Below, one piece after another: positions 53,149 to 61,998 of a stretch of DNA of 64,000 nucleotides; position 1 is the stretch's first letter, and every line of letters begins with the position of its first letter. Made by a program: the position numbers and the translations under genes. Source of the stretch: Qipengyuania seohaensis (lineage in GTDB: Bacteria; Pseudomonadota; Alphaproteobacteria; Sphingomonadales; Sphingomonadaceae); assembly GCF_002795865.1 (NCBI RefSeq), contig NZ_CP024920.1, forward strand, positions 1,213,001 through 1,277,000, read 5' to 3'. The notes below the pieces were generated by a model, which was given only the letters and a program-made list of their open reading frames with translations, had not been told where the DNA came from and ran no database searches.

Positions 53149-54260
53149 CCGAGCAGGTCGGCAACCGGTCGATAGTTGTAGCCAAGCTCGCTTGCCACCG
53201 CTTCATAAGTGACTTCGCCCGCGTGCACGTTGAGCCCTTCGGCGAGATGCGGGTCGTTGCGCATCGCGTCCTTCCAGCCCATCCGCGCAATACGCAGGGC
53301 GTGGGGTAGCGTCACATTGTTCAGCGCATAGGTGCTGGTGCGCGCGACGGCGCCCGGCATATTCGCAACGCAGTAATGCACGATGTCGTCGACGACATAG
53401 GTCGGGTCGGCATGGGTGGTGGGCTTCGAAGTCTCGAAGCAGCCGCCCTGGTCGATGGCGACGTCGACAAGGACCGCGCCCTTCTGCATGTCGCCCAGCA
53501 TTTCGCGGGTGACGAGCTTCGGGGCTGCCGCGCCGGGGATCAGCACCGCGCCGATAACGAGGTCCGCGCCGCACACGGCGTCATAGAGGTTGGCCTTGTT
53601 CGAGAAGCGCGTGCTGGCGCGGCTTTCGAAATGGGTGCCGACCTTCTCGAGCACTTCGGGGTCGCGATCGAGGATAGTGACGTCCGCACCAAGGCCCGCC
53701 GCCATCTGCGCCGCGTTGAAACCGACCACGCCGCCGCCGATGACCACGACCTTGCCCGGCATCACGCCCGGTACGCCGCCGAGCAGCACACCGCGTCCGC
53801 CATGCGCCTTTTCGAGCGCGGTCGCACCTGCCTGCACGCTCATGCGGCCGGCCACCTGGCTCATCGGCTTCAAGAGCGGCAACTGGCCGCGCGGGCCGGT
53901 CACGGTTTCATAGGCGATTGCGGTTACACCGCTATCGACGAGGTCTTTCGTCTGGTCCGGATCGGGCGCGAGGTGGAGATAGGTGTAGAGGATCTGGTCC
54001 GCGCGCAATTTCTTGCGTTCGACCGCCTGCGGTTCCTTCACCTTCACGACCATTTCGCATTCGGCGAAGATCGGATCGGGTCCGTCGACGATCTTGGCGC
54101 CCGCCGCAACATATTGTTCGTCCGTCGCATCGATGCCGCAACCGGCCTGCGTCTCGATCCACACTTCGTGACCCTGCGCGACGAGTTCGTTCGCACTCTC
54201 CGGCGTCAGGCCGACGCGGTATTCATGGTTCTTGATTTCTTTCGGACAGCCGATGCGCAT
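53145..54260 (-). CDS. ald: Alanine dehydrogenase
   Basis: Ald interconverts L-alanine and pyruvate plus ammonia with NAD. The 371-aa protein has the pyruvate-binding N-terminal domain ([27 protein letters not shown] with the key Lys, YLHLAPD with the catalytic His) and the dinucleotide domain ([13 protein letters not shown]). [12 protein letters not shown] is also diagnostic. It is monocistronic. No leucine-responsive regulator gene is beside it, unlike in some relatives. Confidence 0.95.
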   Translation of the reverse strand: MRIGCPKEIKNHEYRVGLTPESANELVAQGHEVWIETQAGCGIDATDEQYVAAGAKIVDGPDPIFAECEMVVKVKEPQAVERKKLRADQILYTYLHLAPDPDQTKDLVDSGVTAIAYETVTGPRGQLPLLKPMSQVAGRMSVQAGATALEKAHGGRGVLLGGVPGVMPGKVVVIGGGVVGFNAAQMAAGLGADVTILDRDPEVLEKVGTHFESRASTRFSNKANLYDAVCGADLVIGAVLIPGAAAPKLVTREMLGDMQKGAVLVDVAIDQGGCFETSKPTTHADPTYVVDDIVHYCVANMPGAVARTSTYALNNVTLPHALRIARMGWKDAMRNDPHLAEGLNVHAGEVTYEAVASELGYNYRPVADLLG

Positions 54261-54338
54261 GGGTGCGGACTCCTTCTCTGGGAAGCGCCGCTACTCGTGA
54301 AAACCCTTCGCTGCAAGCGCGCTTGCCGTAGCGTATTT

Positions 54339-55892
54339 TTATTCCGGCAAAGCCTGCCAGCGCGCTTCGAAACGATCGGGAGAGCCGCCATTCGTTTGCG
54401 TTAATGTCACGCCGCGTTCGCGCAATTGGCCAGCGACCGCATCGAACGCTTCACCCTCGCGTCCAGCCAGGGCGATGCCGAGTCCCTGCCGCCGGGCAGC
54501 CCAGGCAATGACATCGAGCGCCTGCTGTCCCGCAGCGTCCGGTTCGCCCTCGGCCAGGGTGATCGAAGGCAGGGTGAGGAGCGGCGGACGCAGTTCGACC
54601 GACCAGCCGGGCATGCCCGCATCGACACGGCCTTCCAGCACGCGCCAGCCCTCCACCGTCAGACCGGGGAGGTGGCTTGCCTGCACGATCGCGCGGCGAT
54701 TGTCGCGGTCGACCGTCACTTCGGATTTTTCGACCCCGGCGACCAGCGCGAGTTCACCGACCATTTCCGCAATCTGGCGTTCCGTCGCCTGCGCGCGCTG
54801 TTCATCCTTGGCGCGGGCGAGTTCGGCGGCTTCTGCATCGCCAGGGTTTGTACCCACGCGATATTGTTCGACTGCCACCACAACCTCACGCTCGAAGCGT
54901 TTCTCGAAGCGGCGCTTGATCTCGGCATTGGCCTTGCTGTTGAACTGCGGCGTATCGACCGTCCCGCTTACGACGACAGGATCGGCGTCCCAGTCGATGC
55001 CGGTGACATTGACACGGGCCTTGTCCGGGAAGCTTTCGGCGATGACATCCTGCACTACGCGCTGCGCATTGGCCTCGAAGGCGATGTCCCGGAGCGAAAA
55101 GCCGAGCGGGATGGCCAGGCCCACGAAGACCACAAAGATGCCGAAGTTCTGGAACCAGCCCTGCCTTGCCGACAGGTCCGTGCGGAAACCATAGAGGCGC
55201 GCCATGATCGTTGCCGAGAGGGCAATGGTCAGGAAGTTGGTGATGTAGAGTGCCAGCGCGCCGCCGAAGACCGTCCAGTTCAATGTCGCGAGTCCGTATC
55301 CCACGGCGGCCAGCGGCGGCATGAGGGCGGTTGCGATAGCGACGCCGACGATCGTGCCCTCGCGTCCGCGGATAAGCGCGTAGGAGCCTGCAAGTGAGGA
55401 AAACAGCGCGACCAAGAGGTCGAACAGGTTCGGCTGGGTACGCGCGGCGATTTCCGAAGTAACCGTCTGCAAGGGAGAGACCAGCACGATGAGCGCGGTA
55501 AACAGGACCGCGGCAATAGTCCCGATCGCCAACGCCCTGATGCTGATGCGCAGCCATTTCAGCTTGCCCGAGGCGAGGGCAAAGCCCGCCCCGATGATCG
55601 GGCTCATCAGCGGGGACAAAAGCATGGCCCCGATGACCACGGCCGGCGAGGACAGCAGCATGCCCAGGATCGCAATGCCAGCCGACATCATCGTCATGAA
55701 AATATAGCGCGGACTGGCATCGCTCTCGCCCGCGATCTTGGCGATCACAGCGGTGTGATCGACATCGGCCACCACATGGTCCAGCCACCAGCGCCGGATC
55801 GGCACCAATGCGCGCCCGATCGGGCTATGCACCCAACCGGGGGTCGGGGGCCTGCGCTCGGAAGCGTCATTGGGCGTCACAACTCGTGCCAT
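54339..55892 (-). CDS. DUF389-domain membrane protein
   Basis: A 517-aa protein. The N-terminal half (about residues 60-270) holds roughly six transmembrane helices with the DUF389 signature SSPAVVIGAMLLSPLMSPIIG, often described as a hydrophobic protein of unknown role. The C-terminal 240 residues are soluble, with repeated VVVSGTVDTPQFNS-type strands and a helical AELARAKDEQRAQ stretch, possibly a ligand or wall-binding domain. It ends well short of ald and begins 12 bp after the ftsK stop on the same strand. Confidence 0.85.
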   Translation of the reverse strand: MARVVTPNDASERRPPTPGWVHSPIGRALVPIRRWWLDHVVADVDHTAVIAKIAGESDASPRYIFMTMMSAGIAILGMLLSSPAVVIGAMLLSPLMSPIIGAGFALASGKLKWLRISIRALAIGTIAAVLFTALIVLVSPLQTVTSEIAARTQPNLFDLLVALFSSLAGSYALIRGREGTIVGVAIATALMPPLAAVGYGLATLNWTVFGGALALYITNFLTIALSATIMARLYGFRTDLSARQGWFQNFGIFVVFVGLAIPLGFSLRDIAFEANAQRVVQDVIAESFPDKARVNVTGIDWDADPVVVSGTVDTPQFNSKANAEIKRRFEKRFEREVVVAVEQYRVGTNPGDAEAAELARAKDEQRAQATERQIAEMVGELALVAGVEKSEVTVDRDNRRAIVQASHLPGLTVEGWRVLEGRVDAGMPGWSVELRPPLLTLPSITLAEGEPDAAGQQALDVIAWAARRQGLGIALAGREGEAFDAVAGQLRERGVTLTQTNGGSPDRFEARWQALPE

Positions 55893-55904
55893 CGCAAACT
55901 GCTC

Positions 55905-58244
55905 TTAGAGAGGATTGCCGTCCTGGTCGCGGTAAATTTCGCGGCGTCCGACGTGGTTGGCAGGGCCTACCAGACCTTCGCTTTCCATGCGCTCGATCCA
56001 TTTAGCGGCAGTATTGTACCCCACACCCATCTGCCGCTGGAGCCAGCTTCCGCTCGCTTTCTGGTTCTCGATCACGATCTGGCAGGCCTGGCGATACTTG
56101 CGCTCATCCGGATTGTCGGAGGCGGTAAATTCGTCCTCGAAATTGAAGCCGCCGTCTTCGGGCTCTTCGGTGACGGCATCGACATAGTCGGGCTTGCCCT
56201 GCGTGCGCCAGTGATCGGCGACCTTTTCGACCTCCTCGTCGGACACGAAGGGACCGTGCACGCGGATCATCGCGCCGGTGTTGGGCTTGTAGAGCATGTC
56301 GCCCTTGCCCAGCAGCTGTTCCGCACCCTGTTCGCCAAGGATGGTGCGGCTGTCGATGCGGCTTGTCACCTTGAAGCTGATACGGGTCGGCAAGTTCGCC
56401 TTGATAACGCCGGTGATGACGTCGACCGAAGGACGCTGCGTCGCCATGATGAGGTGAATGCCTGCTGCACGCGATTTCTGACTGAGGCGCTGGATCAGCA
56501 CTTCGATTTCCTTGCCAACGGTGACCATAAGGTCGGCCAGCTCGTCGACAATCAGGACGATCAGCGGCAGCGGTTCGTAGTCGAGCTGCTCTTCTTCATA
56601 CAGCTCTTCGCCCGTCTCCGCATCGAAGCCCGTCTGCACGCGGCGGCCCAGCGGCTTGCCCTTGGCGGCTGCGGCTTTCACCTTTTCGTTGAAGCCGGCG
56701 ATATTGCGCGAGTTCACGCTGGACATCATGCGATAGCGCCTCTCCATTTCCTCGACCGCCCATTTCAATGCACGGACGGACTTGGCAGGCTCGGTCACGA
56801 CCGGGCTGAGGAGATGCGGGATATCGTCATAGGTCTTCAGCTCGAGGACCTTGGGATCGATCAGGATCAGGCGACACTCGTCCGGCGTGAAACGATAGAG
56901 CAGCGACAGCAGGATGGCGTTGAGGCCGACCGACTTACCCGAACCCGTGGTACCTGCGACCAGCAGGTGCGGCATGGCGGCAAGGTCGGCAATGATCGGC
57001 TCGCCGCCGATGTCCTTGCCCAGGATCATCGGCAGATTGCCCTTGGAATCGACGAAGGCAGCCGAAGTGGACAGCTCCTTGTAGCTGACCATCTGGCGGT
57101 CGGCATTGGGCAGTTCGATACCGATGACGGTCTTGCCCGGAATAGGCGAAACGCGCGCGCTGATCGCGCTCATATTGCGGGCGATGTCTTCGGCAAGGCC
57201 GACGACACGGCTGGCCTTGATGCCCGGTGCAGGCTCAAGCTCGTACATGGTCACGACGGGACCCGCGCGAACGGCGGTAATTTCACCCTTCACGTTGAAA
57301 TCGTCGAGCACGTTCTCGAGCAGGCGGGCGTTGCGTTCCAGCGCGATCTTGTCGAGCTTCTGCACCGCATGTTCGGGCGGATCGTCGAGCAAATCGTGGC
57401 TCGGAAGCTGGTAATTCGCGAACATGTCGCGCTGCTTTGCCTTGGCCGGCTGCGAGCGGACAGGCGCAGGCTTGGGGTCCGCGATTTCCGGCGAGCGGCG
57501 CGGCGCACGCGGTGCGTCCTCGTCTTCCTCGTCGTCCAGCTCATCCGCCTTGCGGCGCGCGCGCTTCGTTTTCTTCGGCGCCAGCGGCAGGTCGATATCG
57601 CTTTCGACCTCCTTGCGTTCGAAGAATTTCGGGAGCGTGAAGAACTGGCCCCAGTCGAGTGCAAACACCTTCGTTACCAGGGCGAGACCGCCGCCCAGCG
57701 CAACAAGGCCGAGCGCCCCGGTGATCCAGCCGGAGAAACCCCCGCCGAACCGCGTCGCCACCGCATCGATGCCGCCTGCACCAAGAAGCCCGGCGAGGCC
57801 GCCTCCGCCTGCCGGGAAGGGCCCCGGACTGCTTTCGAACAGCAGGCTGACGACAGTGCCGAGAAGAAGCATTGCGACCAACAGCAAGCCGAATGGCCCC
57901 CACCACCGGCCGGGCGTTTCTTCCTCGTCCGCATCCTCGACCCCGGTCCACAACCGGCGTGCGGAAATCCAGATAAGCGGGAGCAATAGCAGCGCCGGCA
58001 GGCCGAAAAAGAAGTATGCCCGCTCAGCCGCCCAGGCGCCGCTCGCCCCCATCCAGTTGGAAATGGAGCTACCCGCCGCGGCAGTCGACGCGCTCGGATC
58101 GGTCTGCGTGTAGCTGGCGAGCGCCAGCGTCAGGAAGACCAGCAGGACCAGCAGCAGTCCCGCGCCCGCCATATGCGTCGCACGGCGCAGGGAACGGCGA
58201 AACGCCGCCCGCCAGTCGGGTTTTGCGCCAGCGCGCGTGGCCAT
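55905..58244 (-). CDS. ftsK: DNA translocase FtsK
   Basis: FtsK pumps DNA through the closing division septum and activates dif recombination. The 779-aa protein has an N-terminal membrane domain of about four helices (1-210), an Arg/Glu/Pro-rich linker, and the motor with Walker A GTTGSGKSVGLNA and Walker B LIVLIVDELADLM, followed by a C-terminal gamma winged helix (SWLQRQMGVGYNTAAKW) that reads KOPS sites. The linker is short compared with E. coli. The start is the ATG at 58244, with GGAAGGA 6 bases upstream, preferred over the ATG at 58250. Confidence 0.95.
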   Translation of the reverse strand: MATRAGAKPDWRAAFRRSLRRATHMAGAGLLLVLLVFLTLALASYTQTDPSASTAAAGSSISNWMGASGAWAAERAYFFFGLPALLLLPLIWISARRLWTGVEDADEEETPGRWWGPFGLLLVAMLLLGTVVSLLFESSPGPFPAGGGGLAGLLGAGGIDAVATRFGGGFSGWITGALGLVALGGGLALVTKVFALDWGQFFTLPKFFERKEVESDIDLPLAPKKTKRARRKADELDDEEDEDAPRAPRRSPEIADPKPAPVRSQPAKAKQRDMFANYQLPSHDLLDDPPEHAVQKLDKIALERNARLLENVLDDFNVKGEITAVRAGPVVTMYELEPAPGIKASRVVGLAEDIARNMSAISARVSPIPGKTVIGIELPNADRQMVSYKELSTSAAFVDSKGNLPMILGKDIGGEPIIADLAAMPHLLVAGTTGSGKSVGLNAILLSLLYRFTPDECRLILIDPKVLELKTYDDIPHLLSPVVTEPAKSVRALKWAVEEMERRYRMMSSVNSRNIAGFNEKVKAAAAKGKPLGRRVQTGFDAETGEELYEEEQLDYEPLPLIVLIVDELADLMVTVGKEIEVLIQRLSQKSRAAGIHLIMATQRPSVDVITGVIKANLPTRISFKVTSRIDSRTILGEQGAEQLLGKGDMLYKPNTGAMIRVHGPFVSDEEVEKVADHWRTQGKPDYVDAVTEEPEDGGFNFEDEFTASDNPDERKYRQACQIVIENQKASGSWLQRQMGVGYNTAAKWIERMESEGLVGPANHVGRREIYRDQDGNPL

Positions 58245-58301
58245 TCTCATTCCTTCCGTCCGTCGTGTGGGAAACACTATGAATCCTCGGCGAGTCCGAG
58301 G

Positions 58302-58829
58302 TCAAGCGCTCTTCGTCGAGGCGAGTCCGTCGATTGCGCCCCAACGCGGCCAGTCGAGCTCGCGTGCCCGCGCCGCATTCATGCCGCCCAGCGCGATAAC
58401 CGGCACCGGCGATTGCTGCGCCAGCACGCGAAAGCCGAATACGCCGAGCGTTTTCGCGCCGGGATGGGAGTTGGTCGGGAAAACCGGCGAAAGGAAAATA
58501 CCGTCCGCCTCCTTGGCGATAGCCTCCTGCAATTCATCGCCATCATGGGCTGTCGCAAGGCGCAGGCCACTGCCGAGCGCGGCAGCCGCTCCGTAATGCC
58601 CGTCCGCGCCCCATTCTTCCTCGCCCGACAGGATGACGAGATGGCCTTGCGACCGGGCCAGCGCCGCCAAGGCGTCGAAACGCGCGCGCCGTTCTTCGGA
58701 CGGCAAGTGATAATGCCTGAATACGAAGCCCGAGCCCTTGGGCAACACCTGCAAGGCCTGCTCCAGCCCGGCATCGTTGCGAGCATCTGAAAGCAGCCAA
58801 AGCAGGGGCAGGGACTGGCGCGTATTCAT
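58302..58829 (-). CDS. Thiamine-phosphate-synthase-like (ThiE/TenI) protein
   Basis: A 175-aa protein with the TIM-barrel features of ThiE: LWLLSDARND at the start, then HYHLPSEERRARF, the phosphate-binding GIFLSPVFPTNSHPG and VIALGGMNAARA. The first loop lacks the usual ThiE pyrophosphate motif, so it may be a TenI-like or degenerate relative. It is divergent from yggS with only 22 bases between the two ATGs; the -10-like TATAAC 6 bases before its ATG implies a leaderless message. Confidence 0.75.
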   Translation of the reverse strand: MNTRQSLPLLWLLSDARNDAGLEQALQVLPKGSGFVFRHYHLPSEERRARFDALAALARSQGHLVILSGEEEWGADGHYGAAAALGSGLRLATAHDGDELQEAIAKEADGIFLSPVFPTNSHPGAKTLGVFGFRVLAQQSPVPVIALGGMNAARARELDWPRWGAIDGLASTKSA

Positions 58830-58835
58830 AGGGGC

Positions 58836-58843
58836 GTTATAGC
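58836..58843. promoter_or_regulatory. Symmetrical -10 element between thiE-like and yggS genes
   Basis: GTTATAGC reads TATAGC on the plus strand (58838-58843, 8 bases before the yggS ATG) and TATAAC on the minus strand (58841-58836, 6 bases before the thiE-like ATG). Transcription from these boxes would start at or next to both start codons, giving leaderless messages. No good -35 is seen on either side. Confidence 0.45.
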
Positions 58844-58851
58844 GCGCCCTC

Positions 58852-59514
58852 ATGGAAAAGGCAGACACTCCTCTTCAGACCGTCCGATCGCAAATCGCGG
58901 CAACTTGCAAGCGCGCGCGGCGCGAGCCAGGCGAGGTTACCCTGATCGCGATCAGCAAGACGCATCCGGCCGACCGGATCGAGCCGCTGCTCGAACAGGG
59001 CCAGCGCCATTTCGGCGAGAACCGGGTGCAGGAGGCGCAGGACAAATGGCCTGCCCTGAAAGAGGCCTATCCCGACACGGTGCTGCACCTTGTCGGACAG
59101 CTCCAGTCGAACAAGGCGGAAGATGCCGCAGAACTCTTCGACGTCATCCATTCGCTCGACCGGCCGAGCCTGGTCAAGGCGCTCGCCAAGGCGAAGGAAA
59201 AGACCGGTCGTTGTCCCGATTGCTTCATCCAGGTCGATGTCGGCGAGGAAGAGCAGAAGGGCGGCTGCGCGATCGCGGACCTGCCCAGCCTGATCGCCCA
59301 GGCGCGCGAGGCGGGTATCCCGCTCGCCGGCCTGATGTGCATCCCACCTGCCGATATCGAACCGACGCCGTTCTTCGCCCTGCTCGACAAGCTCGCGCGC
59401 GATAACGGGCTGGAAGGCCGTTCGATGGGCATGAGCGGCGACTACGAAATCGCGATCATGCTGGGGGCAACGCATATCCGCGTCGGTACGGCGCTGTTCG
59501 GCGCGCGCGGTTAG
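58852..59514 (+). CDS. yggS: YggS-family PLP-binding protein
   Basis: YggS proteins hold pyridoxal phosphate and help keep its homeostasis; they have no settled enzyme activity. The 220-aa protein has the PLP Lys in LIAISKTHPA, then FGENRVQEAQ, LQSNKAED and the phosphate-binding SMGMSGDYEIAIMLG and GTHIRVGTALFG-like end. It is divergent from the thiE-like gene across a 22-base gap and ends before a GC-rich hairpin shared with the TonB receptor. Confidence 0.94.
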   Translation: MEKADTPLQTVRSQIAATCKRARREPGEVTLIAISKTHPADRIEPLLEQGQRHFGENRVQEAQDKWPALKEAYPDTVLHLVGQLQSNKAEDAAELFDVIHSLDRPSLVKALAKAKEKTGRCPDCFIQVDVGEEEQKGGCAIADLPSLIAQAREAGIPLAGLMCIPPADIEPTPFFALLDKLARDNGLEGRSMGMSGDYEIAIMLGATHIRVGTALFGARG

Positions 59515-59520
59515 GAAAGA

Positions 59521-59544
59521 GCGGGGAGAGTTACCCCTCCCCGC
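59521..59544. terminator. GC-rich hairpin between convergent yggS and TonB-receptor genes
   Basis: GCGGGGAG (59521-59528) pairs with CTCCCCGC (59537-59544) around an 8-base loop, 6 bases after the yggS stop and 9 bases before the receptor stop. There is no T-run, so it could be a weak two-way terminator. Confidence 0.45.
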
Positions 59545-59553
59545 CCCAAATGC

Positions 59554-61908
59554 TCAGAATTCGAAGCTGATTTCGGCGCCGAGCTGGCGGCCCTTCATCA
59601 GCGGCGAGAACGTTCCCACCGCCGGACGCGGGTCGAACGGACGATTGACGCCGTCTGAGAACGCACCTGCACCGAACGGCAACTGCGTATCGCCGCCCGC
59701 CTGGACTTCATCGAGCAGGTTCTTGCCGTAGACCGACAGGCTGAGGCCATCGATGGGCGTGTTCCAGGTGACGTTCGCATCGAGCATTCCGGCATCCTGG
59801 ATGTAGCCGAAATTATTGTCGGTATAGGCAAACTCGTCACGGTACTGGAAATTGACGCGGCTCACGATCTCGCTCGTGCCGAGGTCGAGTTCGTGGATCG
59901 CGCCGACGCCCCAGGTCACCTCGGGCACGCGCGGCAGGCGTAGCGCAAGGTCGGCATCGTCGATCACGCCATCGCCCGAGATATCGAACAGGATCGCATC
60001 GTATTCATCGTCCATCACGCCGATGTTCGCCGTGAACAGCAGGTCGCGCGATACGCGCATGCGCGCTTCAGCCTCGAAACCGGTGATCGAGGCATCGGCC
60101 GTGTTGAAGATCGACTGGGCGACGCCGGCACTTTCCGACGACTGATTCACCTCGCGCTGCATATTCGCAATGTCGGTGTAATAGGCGGCCAGGTTCAGCG
60201 TGAAATCGCCGCTATCGGTCTGGAACTTGCCGCCGATCTCGTAGCTGTCGACCTGCTCTTCGTCGAAATAGAACGAGCCGGTGTCCGCCGCGATCGCTTC
60301 GAAGGCGTTGGCGGCAGTGATGCGGAAATTGTAGCCGCCGCTGCGATAGCCGCGGGTCCAGTGGGCATAGACCTGCCCGCGCCCCATTTCGTACTGGAGG
60401 CCGAGCTTGGGCGACCAGTTCGACCAGCTGTTGGCGTCGGTAAATCCGTTGTTTTCCGCGCCGCCCGGATAAACCGCGGCAAAGGCCGGATCGACGCTCC
60501 ACGGATTGATGCCGCCTACCGGGCACGTGCCCTCGATGACCGAACAGGCTTCGCGCGGACGGACATAGGTGATCGCCACGTCCTTTTCCTCACGGCTCCA
60601 GCGGATACCGGCGATGATCGACAGGGCGTCGGTGAGATGCAGTTCACCGGCTGCGAAGGCGCCGAGCACTCCGTGGTCCTGCGTCCCGCCGCCATAGAAA
60701 GCGAGCGGCGCGATGGAGACGATGTTGCGTTCTTCGGTATAGGCGATGGACTGCTCGAACCAGAAACCGCCCAGCGTCAGGTCGAACGCGTCGGTCGAGA
60801 CCGCATAGCGCAACTCGTTGGAGAACTGCTCCTGCGCGGTGTCGGTGGGCGAATGGAAGATGAAGACCGGCAGGGAATCGATGTCGCCAAAGGTGTATGC
60901 ATCGTACTTGCGCCAGCCGAAGATGTTGGTCAGCGTGCCTGGGCCGATGTCGGCATCGGCGGTCAGCGAAGCGGTCCAGATCTCGTTGTCGTAAGCGCCC
61001 GGATTATCGATCGCGAAGTCGAAGCTTTCCCGGTCGAACTGGCCGCGGTTCTGAGCCGATGGGCCATCGCCTTCGCTGGCGAAATAGTCGAGCTTGCCGG
61101 TCAGGGTCAGCGCGCCGAGCCGTCCTTCGAGCGCTCCGCGCAGGATCGTGGTTTCCGCAGCGCCATGGTTCGAACCATCGGCGAGGTTGCGGAAATAGCC
61201 TTCGTCCTTGTTGTAATAGCCGCCCAGCTTGAACAGCAGCGCGTCTTCGACCAGCGGGCCGGAGACCACGCCCGATACGGTGTAGTTCGCTCCGCCGCGG
61301 CCGCCATCCAGGGCCGGACCGTCGACCGAGGCACGCACCTTGCCGGTGAAATAATCGGTAGGGTTGCCGGTGTTCACCAGCACCGCGCCGCCGGTGACAT
61401 TGCGGCCGAACAGGATCCCCTGCGGTCCGCGCAGGATTTCGACCGATTCAAGGTCGAACAGGTCGAAGACCACGCCCGCATTGATGCCGAGGTAAACGCC
61501 GTCGACGAACACGCCGACAGTCGGGTCGATCGACGGGATCGAGCTGTTGATGCCAAGCCCGCGGATCGAGAAATTCGCCTGGCCGCGGCTGGTGCCGACC
61601 TGGTCGAGATTGACGTTGGGTGCCGAGTGGCTGAGCGACTGGAGATCGCGCACGTTCAGCGCATCGAGGCTTTCGGCATTGAACGCGGTGACTGCCAGCG
61701 CAACGTCCTGCACGTTCTCCGCGTTCTGGGTCTTGGTGCCGGTCACGACGATCATGTTGAAGGCATCGGCCGCGCTGTCGTCTGCAGAAGGAGAGGCGGC
61801 CGCTTCCGGCGCTTCGTCACTTGTCTGGGCGACTGCAGTTTGCGGAGTCAGAACGAAACCGGCGCCGAGCACGCAAAGCGCGCGCAGCGAAACAGAACTG
61901 TATTTCAT
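59554..61908 (-). CDS. TonB-dependent outer-membrane receptor
   Basis: A 784-aa receptor that imports an unknown ligand across the outer membrane with energy from TonB. The signal peptide ends near residue 28 (AVAQ). The TonB-box-like MIVVTGTKTQN is followed by the plug domain (SIRGLGINSS, VFVDGVYLGIN, VEILRGPQGILFGRNVTGGAV), then a 22-strand barrel, ending in the terminal Phe of GAEISFEF. The plug lacks an obvious N-terminal signalling extension. Sphingomonads carry many such receptors, for siderophores, cobalamin or plant-derived compounds; no partner genes reveal which. Confidence 0.93.
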   Translation of the reverse strand: MKYSSVSLRALCVLGAGFVLTPQTAVAQTSDEAPEAAASPSADDSAADAFNMIVVTGTKTQNAENVQDVALAVTAFNAESLDALNVRDLQSLSHSAPNVNLDQVGTSRGQANFSIRGLGINSSIPSIDPTVGVFVDGVYLGINAGVVFDLFDLESVEILRGPQGILFGRNVTGGAVLVNTGNPTDYFTGKVRASVDGPALDGGRGGANYTVSGVVSGPLVEDALLFKLGGYYNKDEGYFRNLADGSNHGAAETTILRGALEGRLGALTLTGKLDYFASEGDGPSAQNRGQFDRESFDFAIDNPGAYDNEIWTASLTADADIGPGTLTNIFGWRKYDAYTFGDIDSLPVFIFHSPTDTAQEQFSNELRYAVSTDAFDLTLGGFWFEQSIAYTEERNIVSIAPLAFYGGGTQDHGVLGAFAAGELHLTDALSIIAGIRWSREEKDVAITYVRPREACSVIEGTCPVGGINPWSVDPAFAAVYPGGAENNGFTDANSWSNWSPKLGLQYEMGRGQVYAHWTRGYRSGGYNFRITAANAFEAIAADTGSFYFDEEQVDSYEIGGKFQTDSGDFTLNLAAYYTDIANMQREVNQSSESAGVAQSIFNTADASITGFEAEARMRVSRDLLFTANIGVMDDEYDAILFDISGDGVIDDADLALRLPRVPEVTWGVGAIHELDLGTSEIVSRVNFQYRDEFAYTDNNFGYIQDAGMLDANVTWNTPIDGLSLSVYGKNLLDEVQAGGDTQLPFGAGAFSDGVNRPFDPRPAVGTFSPLMKGRQLGAEISFEF

Positions 61909-61998
61909 TTTTAGGGGGTTACTCTCTCTCGGGGGAAATTCGCGGCCCCGATGGCGAATTGGGAATCGCGACGCAACCGCAAGTTTTCCCCGATTTGT

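Noticed and set aside
61909..61998. Riboswitch upstream of the TonB-dependent receptor
   Set aside because: The gap is about 90 bases and shows no B12-box or other recognisable aptamer core.
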